NCBI RefSeq assembly: GCF_023614525.1 | Contig: NZ_CP097885.1 | Span: 1,176,501-1,240,500 of the forward strand | DNA length: 64,000 nucleotides | Direction of reading: 5' to 3' | From: Peptoniphilus genitalis | GTDB lineage: Bacteria; Bacillota; Clostridia; Tissierellales; Peptoniphilaceae | Shown: positions 48,522-55,505 of the stretch, one piece after another | Numbering within the stretch: position 1 is the stretch's first letter | Layout of the letters: each line of letters opens with the position of its first letter | Notes under the pieces: generated by a model | The model's database searches: none | What the model was told of the DNA's origin: nothing | What the model saw: only the letters and a program-made list of their open reading frames with translations | Program-made: the position numbers and the translations under genes

Positions 48522-48548
48522 GAGGGGCTCCTTGGGGGCCTCTTTTTT
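48520..48548 (+). terminator. terminator between pilin and sortase genes
   Basis: AGAGG at 48521 pairs with CCTCT (48539-48543), with CTCC/GGGG inside, followed by T6. It lies 12 bp before the sortase start, so it should reduce sortase transcription. Confidence 0.7.
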
Positions 48549-48560
48549 ATGGGTGAATAG

Positions 48561-49559
48561 ATGAGTAAGAAAAAGAAAAAATCTAATAAGTTATTTATTT
48601 TTATTTTTATTTTGGGTCTGGGGATCCTTTCTTATCCCCTAATATCAAATTGGTATTACAGGATTGAAGCCAACAACCAAGTTGCCGACTATAAGGAAGC
48701 AAGAGACCTCTTGAGTGAAGAGGAAATCCAAAGAAGGTTAAGGCTGGCTCAGATTTATAATGACAATCTGGGTAATGTTACGCCAAAGGACCCTTACAGT
48801 GAAGAGGAGAAGAAGAGGGCCTTTGACAATTATGCTCAGATGCTAGAGCTTAGGACCAAGATTGGTACTATTGAGATTCCTTCTATTGATGTGGACCTGC
48901 CTATTTATGCTGGGACTAATGAGGAAATTTTGCAAAAGGGTTGCGGCCACTTGGAGGGGACTTCCCTTCCTATTGGGGGTGAGTCTTCTCACACTGTTAT
49001 CACTGCTCACTCTGGTCTGCCTTCTGCAAGGCTCTTTACGGACCTTGAGAAGGTGGAGATGGGGGACAAGTTTTACATCAACTACATTGGTGGTGTCTTG
49101 GCTTATCAAGTGGACCACATTGATGTCATTGATCCATCTGACTTTTCACAACTTCTTGTGGTGCCAGGCAAGGACTATGCAACGCTTCTTACTTGTACGC
49201 CGATTATGATCAACACTCACAGGCTTATTGTGCGTGGCCACAGGGTTCCTTATGTGCCTGAAAAGGACGACAAGGTAAGGGAAGATGTTGGCAAGAACTT
49301 AGATATTGATAAAAGACTTATCATTCTCTTAATTTTTGCTATAATTATCTTATTGAGGTTTATTCTTGATAGGAGAAGGAAGAAGAAGGCTGCCAAGAGG
49401 GAAGCTGATAGGTTAAAAAATATTGAGATGGCAAAGATGAAGGCTCAAGAGAAAGTGAATGAGAATTCTAGTGGGAATTTAAATAATAATTCAAATAATA
49501 AATCAAGTGATAAGGCAAGTGACAAGGAGAGGGGCAAGGGCCATGATGAAGAAGTTTAA
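48561..49559 (+). CDS. class C sortase 1
   Basis: A 332-residue class C (pilus) sortase. Lys-rich N-terminus, membrane helix about 11-30, lid motif DPY (in KDPYSEEEKK), then the catalytic core PIYAGTNEEILQKGCGHLEG, VITAHSGLP with His150 and LLTCTPIMINTHRLIVRGHR with Cys212 and the Arg. A second membrane helix lies near 250-268, and a long Lys/Glu then Asn/Ser-rich tail follows. The residue after AH is Ser where the second sortase and most class C enzymes have Arg. The enzyme cleaves LPXTG-like signals and joins pilins outside the membrane. It overlaps sortase 2 by 17 bp. Confidence 0.95.
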   Translation: MSKKKKKSNKLFIFIFILGLGILSYPLISNWYYRIEANNQVADYKEARDLLSEEEIQRRLRLAQIYNDNLGNVTPKDPYSEEEKKRAFDNYAQMLELRTKIGTIEIPSIDVDLPIYAGTNEEILQKGCGHLEGTSLPIGGESSHTVITAHSGLPSARLFTDLEKVEMGDKFYINYIGGVLAYQVDHIDVIDPSDFSQLLVVPGKDYATLLTCTPIMINTHRLIVRGHRVPYVPEKDDKVREDVGKNLDIDKRLIILLIFAIIILLRFILDRRRKKKAAKREADRLKNIEMAKMKAQEKVNENSSGNLNNNSNNKSSDKASDKERGKGHDEEV

Positions 49560-50373
49560 AAGGAATTGGAAGATTATTCTTCTATTTATTGCTGGCTTTT
49601 TGATTGCAACTTATCCTATTTTCTCCAACTGGTATTACACTGTGGAGAACAACAACCAAATCGTGGACTTCAAGGAAGCTGTTGATGAGATGAGTCAGGC
49701 TGAGATTGACGAGAGGATTGACCTGGCTCGTGCTTACAATGAAACTCTTGACCCCTCAAAGCTGGCTGACCCCTACACTGAAAGGGAGAAGAAGGGTGTT
49801 GAAAATTATGCCCGTATGCTTGAGGCAAGGGAAAAGATTGGTTACATTGATATACCAAAGATCAACCAACAAATTCCTGTTTATGCTGGTACTTCTGAAG
49901 ATGTTCTTCAAAAGGCTTGCGGCCACTTGGAGGGGACTTCACTTCCTATTGGGGGCAAGTCTACCCACTCTGTTATCACTGCCCACAGGGGACTTCCACA
50001 GGTCAAGCTCTTTAGGGACCTTGATAAGATGGAAGTGGGAGATGTTTTCTACTACACTAACGTTAAGGAAACTCTTGCTTATCAGGTGGACCAAATTCTC
50101 GTTATTGAACCGTGGAATTTTGATCCTGTCCTTGTTGTTGAGGGGAAGGATTATATGACTCTACTAACTTGTACGCCTTACATGATTAATTCTCACAGGC
50201 TGCTAGTGCGTGGTCACAGGATTCCTTATGTGCCAGAGGAAAAGGATGAGGCTGAAAAGAAGGCTAAGTTTAACTACAAGGACTTTATTGTGCCTGGTTT
50301 TGTTTTACTTCTTCTTATTCTTATTTTGTTAATTTACCTAAGAAGACGCAGGAGGAGACGTTATGAAGGCTAA
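49543..50373 (+). CDS. class C sortase 2
   Basis: A sortase of about 276 residues, clearly paralogous to sortase 1 (shared NWYY...NNQ start, CGHLEGTSLPIGG, YMINSHRLLVRGHRIPY). Lid motif DPY (ADPYTEREKK), catalytic His148 in VITAHRGLP and Cys210 in LLTCTP, with a C-terminal membrane helix followed by an Arg-rich tail. The frame is open from 49507 but ATG 49543 (or 49546) starts the usual MKKFKRNWK; GGCAAGGG lies upstream. It overlaps sortase 3 by 11 bp, so the three enzymes are made together. Confidence 0.94.
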   Translation: MMKKFKRNWKIILLFIAGFLIATYPIFSNWYYTVENNNQIVDFKEAVDEMSQAEIDERIDLARAYNETLDPSKLADPYTEREKKGVENYARMLEAREKIGYIDIPKINQQIPVYAGTSEDVLQKACGHLEGTSLPIGGKSTHSVITAHRGLPQVKLFRDLDKMEVGDVFYYTNVKETLAYQVDQILVIEPWNFDPVLVVEGKDYMTLLTCTPYMINSHRLLVRGHRIPYVPEEKDEAEKKAKFNYKDFIVPGFVLLLLILILLIYLRRRRRRRYEG

Positions 50374-51193
50374 GACAAGGGTCATAATTGGATATTTATT
50401 TATCTTGTTGGGGATTTTTATGCCCCTACTTGCCTTTACTTCTATGTCTTATAGGGAGCTAATGGCAAATAAGAATTATGCTTCTTTTAAGGCAAGAGAC
50501 AGTCAAGTTACGGATGACTTGATTGACTACAATAAGAAGGTTATCAAGGGGGACAGCAATATTATCGACCCCTTTGACAATGAGGACTATGTGGGTGCTT
50601 ATGATATCAAGGGGATTGACAAGGACGAGGTCTTTGCCTATCTCATTATCCCCAAGCTTGACATGAAGAAGCCAATTTATCTTGATGCAACTTTTGACCA
50701 TCTTGACTGGGGTGTCGCCCAAGTTGAGGGGACAAGTCTTCCCCTTGGTGGGATGTCAACTAGGTCTGTCATAGCCGGCCACAGGGGCTGGTGGGGTGAC
50801 CTCATGTTTTACAATGTTGACAAGCTAGAGGTTGGCGATGAGATCTTCATTGACGGTCGCACAGGTCTTCTTGAGTACAGGGTTACTGGGACAGATATAA
50901 TTTCTCCTTCTGATTGGGAGTCCATCCTTCCAGTGGCAGGCAAGGACATGGTGACACTTCTTACATGTCATCCAAAGAGGCCACCAAGACCTAAGAGGCT
51001 ACTTATTAATGCCGAGAGGGTCGAGGAAAAGAAGGCTGACGTGAAACCTGTGGTGGAAGATAAGACAGAAGTTAATTATTTAAAATATGTGATTTATCTA
51101 GTTACAATTATTGGTTGGCTTGCCATGGTCCTAGTTTTTATTAGGATGATGGGATATATTAGGTCTTCTAAGAGAAGGTCTAGGAGAAGATAA
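50363..51193 (+). CDS. class C sortase 3, divergent
   Basis: A 276-residue sortase, more distant from the other two. N-terminal helix about 8-28, lid motif DPF (in IDPFDNEDY), core VEGTSLPLGG, His140 in VIAGHRGWWGDLMF and Cys202 in LLTCHPKRPPRPKRLLINAERV, then a second helix and a basic tail. The changed residues around the catalytic His and after Cys (HP in place of TP) suggest a different substrate, for example the tip or basal subunit, or a role in anchoring; this is inference. GGAGGAG precedes the ATG. Confidence 0.93.
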   Translation: MKAKTRVIIGYLFILLGIFMPLLAFTSMSYRELMANKNYASFKARDSQVTDDLIDYNKKVIKGDSNIIDPFDNEDYVGAYDIKGIDKDEVFAYLIIPKLDMKKPIYLDATFDHLDWGVAQVEGTSLPLGGMSTRSVIAGHRGWWGDLMFYNVDKLEVGDEIFIDGRTGLLEYRVTGTDIISPSDWESILPVAGKDMVTLLTCHPKRPPRPKRLLINAERVEEKKADVKPVVEDKTEVNYLKYVIYLVTIIGWLAMVLVFIRMMGYIRSSKRRSRRR

Positions 51194-51229
51194 TTGTGGT
51201 TTGATTTAGATTTTTGTTTATGAATTGTA

Positions 51230-51256
51230 AGAGTCTGGTTATGCCAGGCTCTTTTT
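51230..51256 (+). terminator. terminator of pilus locus
   Basis: AGAGTCTGG (51230-51238) / CCAGGCTCT (51244-51252), T5. Confidence 0.88.
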
Positions 51257-51265
51257 AATGATAAG

Positions 51266-51291
51266 AAAAACAGAGATGAGTCTCTGTTTTT
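51266..51291. terminator. second, symmetrical terminator-like hairpin
   Basis: AAAAACAGAGA / TCTCTGTTTTT, perfect 11-bp arms, 4-nt loop; works on either strand. Confidence 0.75.
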
Positions 51292-51335
51292 CTGATTTTG
51301 TGGTAAGAATAAAGGAAGGCAGATTTTTGCCAAGC

Positions 51336-51503
51336 AAAAAGCTCTTGCCCGAATATCTCATTCCAAAAATTGATGTTTTCTAAATCTCGACCTTCTAAAA
51401 TCGCAAACTCGCTATCGCTCAAACAATGCGATTTTGTACGAAGGTCTTCGATTTGAAAACATGGCAATTTTTTACATAGGATATTCTTGGCAAGGAGCTT
51501 TTT
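51336..51503. repeat. 168-bp long imperfect inverted repeat (MITE-like or RNA hairpin)
   Basis: Arms pair almost end to end: AAAAAGCTC/GAGCTTTTT, TTGCC/GGCAA, GAATAT/ATATTC, AAAAATTG/CAATTTTT, GTTTTC/GAAAAC, AAATC/GATTT, GACCTTC/GAAGGTC, AAATCGCA/TGCGATTT, around a loop of about 20 nt (near 51406-51425). No frame inside. A short phrase left of it (51315-51335) recurs near 55072. Confidence 0.85.
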
Positions 51504-51571
51504 AATAAAAATTATCTTGATTTTATTTTTATGTGATATAAAATGCTTGTAAAGAGATGGGGGATGGTTGC

Positions 51572-51814
51572 GTGGTAGAATTAATTATTGATGTCGATGA
51601 TGGTCTGCTAGAAGAAGTCAAGAAGGTGTGCGAGGATAAGGGCCTTACCATTGATGATGCAATAAATATTTTTCTTAAAAAAGTTACAGATGATGGGAAG
51701 TTGCCTGATGAGATCGTAGAAGAACTTTTTTATTGCGATAAGAATATTGAGTATCTTGAAAGAAAGTATAGGGATTACAAGGAAGGCAAGTTAAAATTTA
51801 TAAATCATAATTAA
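51572..51814 (+). CDS. RelB/DinJ-like antitoxin, no toxin partner seen
   Basis: A protein of about 80 residues. ELIIDVDDGLLEEVKKVCED followed by KGLTIDDAINIFLKKVTDDG matches the ribbon-helix-helix DNA-binding part of RelB/DinJ antitoxins (compare the family phrase LGLTxSxAINIFLKQ). The C-terminal half (IEYLERKYRDYKEGKLKF) would wrap the toxin. No RelE/YafQ-like frame follows; the next gene is iadA on the other strand, so it is an orphan or a solitary regulator. I choose GTG 51572 with GGGGGAT upstream; ATG 51557 lacks a spaced ribosome binding site. Confidence 0.72.
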   Translation: MVELIIDVDDGLLEEVKKVCEDKGLTIDDAINIFLKKVTDDGKLPDEIVEELFYCDKNIEYLERKYRDYKEGKLKFINHN

Positions 51815-51827
51815 ATTTTTGTAAAAT

Positions 51828-51880
51828 AAAAAACGTGCAAGCTTAGTGTGGTTAACACATTAGTTGCACGTTTTATTTTT
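51828..51880. terminator. bidirectional terminator between relB-like gene and iadA
   Basis: AAAACGTGCAA (51830-51840) / TTGCACGTTTT (51864-51874), with TTAGTGT/ACACATTA pairing inside. Confidence 0.9.
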
Positions 51881-53063
51881 AAATATTTTCAAAGGTTCCT
51901 AGGACTTCTGGTTTTTTGTTTCTCACCATTACCTTGCCCAGGGCGAGGACTGTTTCTATTTCTAGGCTTTTTTCATCTAATAGGTTGATGTCTGCGTCGC
52001 ATCCAACTTTGATTGAGCCCTTAGTCTTTAGGGACAATATCTTGGCTGGGTTTGTAGTAAGACCTCTTAGGGCGATCTCAAGTGGGATGTCTTCTTTAAA
52101 GACACATTCTCTTATGGCTTCTATTAGGCAAGATGATTTGCCAATGCCTAGTCCAATGTATTCGTTCTTTTCGTTGAACATTGGGAAGCTGCCTTGTCCG
52201 TCTGATGTGAAGGTGAAGTTGTCTAGGCAAATTTTTTCATCGATGATGCGTTTTAGGGCCTTGGATATCCTCACTTCGCCATATTCTTTTTCCCAGAGGT
52301 CGGGGTCGTCTGCACCAGTGAAGTCACAGTAGCCACCACGTTTTAAATATTTGATACTTTCTTCAAAGAGTTCTGGATTTCTGCCGCAGTGGGTTGGCAA
52401 AAATTGTGAAATTGGTATTTCTGTTTCGTCAACTGCTCGGTTGAGGTAGGCCAGGTTGGACTTGCCGTCGCCCATGTGGATATTTATTATACCAGCCTTG
52501 CCAGATAGCATGCCAGCAACTCTTACATTGGCAGCAAGTCTTATAAATTCTTCGAAGGTAGGTTGTGAAGACCTGTGGTCGGAGAGGGCGATTTCCCCTG
52601 CGCCGATTATTTTATCTATTGACATGATGTCCTTCATGACGTCGCCTGTTAGGGTTGGGGTTGGAACTTGATAGGCACCTGTGTAGATGTAGGATGTTAT
52701 TCCTTCTTCTTCAAGGCCTCTTGCCTTGGCAAGGAGGGCTGAGGTATCTCTTGCAAGTCCATCTGTGCCAAGGGTTCCAACTACTGTGGTTACACCAGCC
52801 TTTGTTAAGGTCGTAAGGGTGATCTCAGGTGTTCTCGTCTTGAAGCCACCTTCTCCACCGCCACCAAGTATGTGGACGTGGGAGTCTATGAAGCCGGGTG
52901 TTAAAATTTTTCCACTTCCGTCGATTTCTTCCACTTCCATGCAGGACACCTTAAGCTTTATCTCGTCTTCTATGCCTGCAAGCTTGTCGCCAAGAATAAG
53001 GACGTCCTTTGTCCCTAAGAAGTCGGGGCTATAAACTTTTACATTTTTTATAAGTTTTATCAT
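51879..53063 (-). CDS. iadA: isoaspartyl dipeptidase (beta-aspartyl peptidase)
   Basis: A metallo-dependent amidohydrolase of about 394 residues. GFIDSHVHILGGGGEGG gives the first two metal-binding His; TVVGTLGTDGLARDTSAL, YTGAYQVPTPTLTG and ALSDHRSSQ are IadA hallmarks, with GIINIHMGDGKS and FTFTSDGQGSFP supplying further ligands and the catalytic Asp. It hydrolyses beta-aspartyl dipeptides left from damaged proteins. The ATG at 53063 is chosen because AGGAAG lies 8 bases upstream; GTG 53072 and ATG 53069 are too close to it. It follows the YfcC-type transporter by 12 bp, so the pair likely imports and degrades peptides or amino acids. Confidence 0.92.
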   Translation of the reverse strand: MIKLIKNVKVYSPDFLGTKDVLILGDKLAGIEDEIKLKVSCMEVEEIDGSGKILTPGFIDSHVHILGGGGEGGFKTRTPEITLTTLTKAGVTTVVGTLGTDGLARDTSALLAKARGLEEEGITSYIYTGAYQVPTPTLTGDVMKDIMSIDKIIGAGEIALSDHRSSQPTFEEFIRLAANVRVAGMLSGKAGIINIHMGDGKSNLAYLNRAVDETEIPISQFLPTHCGRNPELFEESIKYLKRGGYCDFTGADDPDLWEKEYGEVRISKALKRIIDEKICLDNFTFTSDGQGSFPMFNEKNEYIGLGIGKSSCLIEAIRECVFKEDIPLEIALRGLTTNPAKILSLKTKGSIKVGCDADINLLDEKSLEIETVLALGKVMVRNKKPEVLGTFENI

Positions 53064-53075
53064 CTTCATCACTTC

Positions 53076-54788
53076 CTATTGGAAATTAATCATTACTGCA
53101 ATAATTAGGATTATTGAGCCAAGTAGGAAGAAGAAGGCTTGCATCTTGATTTGGAATTTTGCCCACTTGGACCAGTCGATACCTGCAACACCAAGGACAC
53201 CAATTAAACTTGCTGATACTGGTGTAAAGGCATCCATAAAGCCTGCACCCATTTGGTAGGCGAGGACTGCGATTTGTCTTGATAGACCAACGAGGTCAGC
53301 AAGAGGTGCCATGATAGGCATTGTCAAGGCAGCTTGTCCTGAGTTGGATGTAACTACTAGGTTGAATAATGATTGGAATAGATACATACCAATTGCTGCG
53401 ATTGCCTTTGGAACTCCTGCGAAGGCATTGCCCATGGAGTAAAGGATTGTGTTTAAGGCTGAGAAGGAATTTGCATCACTGCCACCAAGTACAATTAGAA
53501 TACCCTTTGCCATACCTACAACAACCGCAGTACCTGCTAGGTCTGCTGCACCTGATTGGAAGCAGGAAGCCATGTCGTTAATTGTCATGTTGTTTAGCTT
53601 GAAGATTACTGCTGTAAGGCCTGCCGCTAGACCCATTACAAAGAATTGGGATGCGATTTCTGGGATGTAGTAACCTTGTTTCATAACTCCCCAAACAATC
53701 CAAACTAAGACTGCTAGCATTTCAAGTAGGATGATCTTGTGGCCAAGTTTAAATTCTTGGGCTGAGTCGTCTTCTGCCAATTTTTCTCTAAATTTGTTAT
53801 CTGTTTCATATACTACTGAGTGACTTGGGTTCTTGCGTATTCTTTCTGCATAGATCATTGTGTAGGCTGCACCAAGTCCTGTTACGATTACCCAGCAGGC
53901 AAGTCTAAAGCCTGCACCAGATAAAACTGGTATGCCAGCTATACCTTGGGCAATGGCAACTGAGAAAGGACTCATCCATGAAACTGCGTTGCCTAGTTGT
54001 GATGCAACGAAGGTAACTGTAACTGCAACAATGGAGTCGTAGCCAAGGGCAATTACAAAGGGAACCATGACCATGGAGAAGGGAATAACTTCCTCACTCA
54101 TGCCAAAGGTAGCTCCACCAAGGGAGAAGAGGTAGAATAAAATTGGAATTGCAAATTTTTCAAGACCCTTTGTCTTGTTGATTACGGCGTAGATGCCTGC
54201 ATCAATGGCACCAGTTGACATGATGATACCAAAGGCTCCACCAACAACTAAAAGGAGGGCAACTATACCAACTGCTGATCCGTATTTGTCTCCTGATACA
54301 AGACCTTCGAAGAGGTAGTTAAGGAAGCCAAAGCCGTTAAAGTCATCTGTTCCCCAAATTTTTGCAGTCTTATTGAGGTTGACAGACTTATCATAAAAAT
54401 TGTCCCCATAAAGTCCGTAGAGGACATCATCTGTCAAGCCAACCTTGTCTAGGGCAGCTTGGTCCCAAGTGTCAGCTGGAGTCTTTAAAAGTTCTCCAAA
54501 GGCCTCTTGGTCTACGTCATTTTCCTCTAAGGCAGGCTTGTCTTGGTAAAGTTTTTCAAGATTTGCTGCTAAGAAGTCCTTGTTGAGGGGGTGCATGTAC
54601 CTAAAGGTTTCAGTTTGCAAGACTGTTCTCGTGTCAATTTCGCCAGAGGCATTTTCGTATTCAACTTCGTGAGTTGAGAATTTACCAGCTGGGATTAAAA
54701 AGGTTAGGCCCCAACAGATAAGAACTACAACAAAAATAATTGCATAAGTGTGTGGCGTTTTGAATTTTGTTAAATCTTTTTTGCTCAT
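53076..54788 (-). CDS. YfcC-family membrane transporter
   Basis: A 570-residue transporter of the YfcC/DcuC-related group, with the typical opening TPHTYAIIFVVVLICWGLTF and LIPAGKF, an inserted hydrophilic region of about 130 residues, and then about eleven helices, including STGAIDAGIYAVINKTKG, GGATFGMSEEVIPFSMV and LFNLVVTSNSGQAALTMPIM. Relatives carry amino acids or C4-dicarboxylates. Linkage to iadA suggests dipeptides or aspartate-related substrates. The gene starts with AAAGGAGAAAATTATG at 54788, and a 50-bp leader hairpin lies 41 bp upstream. Confidence 0.9.
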   Translation of the reverse strand: MSKKDLTKFKTPHTYAIIFVVVLICWGLTFLIPAGKFSTHEVEYENASGEIDTRTVLQTETFRYMHPLNKDFLAANLEKLYQDKPALEENDVDQEAFGELLKTPADTWDQAALDKVGLTDDVLYGLYGDNFYDKSVNLNKTAKIWGTDDFNGFGFLNYLFEGLVSGDKYGSAVGIVALLLVVGGAFGIIMSTGAIDAGIYAVINKTKGLEKFAIPILFYLFSLGGATFGMSEEVIPFSMVMVPFVIALGYDSIVAVTVTFVASQLGNAVSWMSPFSVAIAQGIAGIPVLSGAGFRLACWVIVTGLGAAYTMIYAERIRKNPSHSVVYETDNKFREKLAEDDSAQEFKLGHKIILLEMLAVLVWIVWGVMKQGYYIPEIASQFFVMGLAAGLTAVIFKLNNMTINDMASCFQSGAADLAGTAVVVGMAKGILIVLGGSDANSFSALNTILYSMGNAFAGVPKAIAAIGMYLFQSLFNLVVTSNSGQAALTMPIMAPLADLVGLSRQIAVLAYQMGAGFMDAFTPVSASLIGVLGVAGIDWSKWAKFQIKMQAFFFLLGSIILIIAVMINFQ

Positions 54789-54828
54789 AATTTTCTCCTT
54801 TCGATTTTAAATTTTATAATGATAAGTT

Positions 54829-54878
54829 AAAGATATAATTTTTGCTTTACTAAGCTAGCCACAAAAGTTTATATCTTT
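54829..54878 (-). promoter_or_regulatory. leader hairpin or operator of YfcC-iadA operon
   Basis: AAAGATATAA (54829-54838) / TTATATCTTT (54869-54878) are perfect 10-bp arms, extended by a CAAAA/TTTTG pairing. No T run on the sense strand. Confidence 0.6.
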
Positions 54879-55107
54879 GTTAAATAGTATATATCAAAAG
54901 GTTTTCACTTTGTAGTAGTAAAGATGTAAAAATAAAAATTTTTCAAGTATTTATACTTATTAAGAAGTTGATAATTTTTGATTTTAGATTTTTGACTAAA
55001 TTTATTTTGTTTGGCAAGTCTCTTGAAGGTCTTATAAAATTTTCTTGTTTATGAATGGAAAATCTTATCCAAGGAAGACAGATTTTTAACAAGCAAAATC
55101 AGTGGGC
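54879..55107. other. AT-rich spacer without genes
   Basis: No supported frame. Contains the phrase GGAAGACAGATTTTTAACAA near 55072, similar to sequence beside the 51.3-51.5 kb inverted repeat. Confidence 0.45.
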
Positions 55108-55146
55108 AGACTTATCAAAATTTCTTGCAGAAATTTGATTAAGTCT
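55108..55146. repeat. 39-bp inverted repeat next to direct repeat copy A
   Basis: AGACTTATCAAAATTTCT and AGAAATTTGATTAAGTCT are near-perfect reverse complements around TGC. Confidence 0.75.
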
Positions 55147-55216
55147 TAGCCAAGAAAAAAGGCTATGAGTTTTCATAGCTTTTCTTAGTATCTTTTCGAT
55201 TTGCTTAGTTAATTTT
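55130..55216. repeat. 87-bp direct repeat, copy A (upstream of protease)
   Basis: 81 of 87 bases match 62201-62287. Includes a hairpin GGCTATG-agtttt-CATAGCt (55160-55179). Possible site of recombination. Confidence 0.88.
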
Positions 55217-55505
55217 TATCTCTTTAAAGATTTATCTATTGTTTTTATTTTGTTTTTAAATATAGTCTAGTTTTATATAAATTACGATAAAATACTGAAA
55301 AAGAATAACAAATTTAAAAGGAATTAGATTGCCATATTTAAGCCGTTTATTTAAGAAAAAAGCCAGTAATATTTTTAATTTTTCTGATCGTGATATCAAT
55401 TGATAAATTATTGTATTTTGGTATATAAATTCAAAAGATAATTTGTTAAAATATAAAAGCTTGTCACTAATGATAAGTATTATTGTTAAAATATTTGGAG
55501 GTAAT
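55217..55505. other. AT-rich upstream region of protease gene
   Basis: No credible gene; a 112-codon minus-strand frame (55256-55594) overlaps the protease start and is rejected. A promoter is likely here but no clear -35/-10 pair stands out. Confidence 0.4.
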
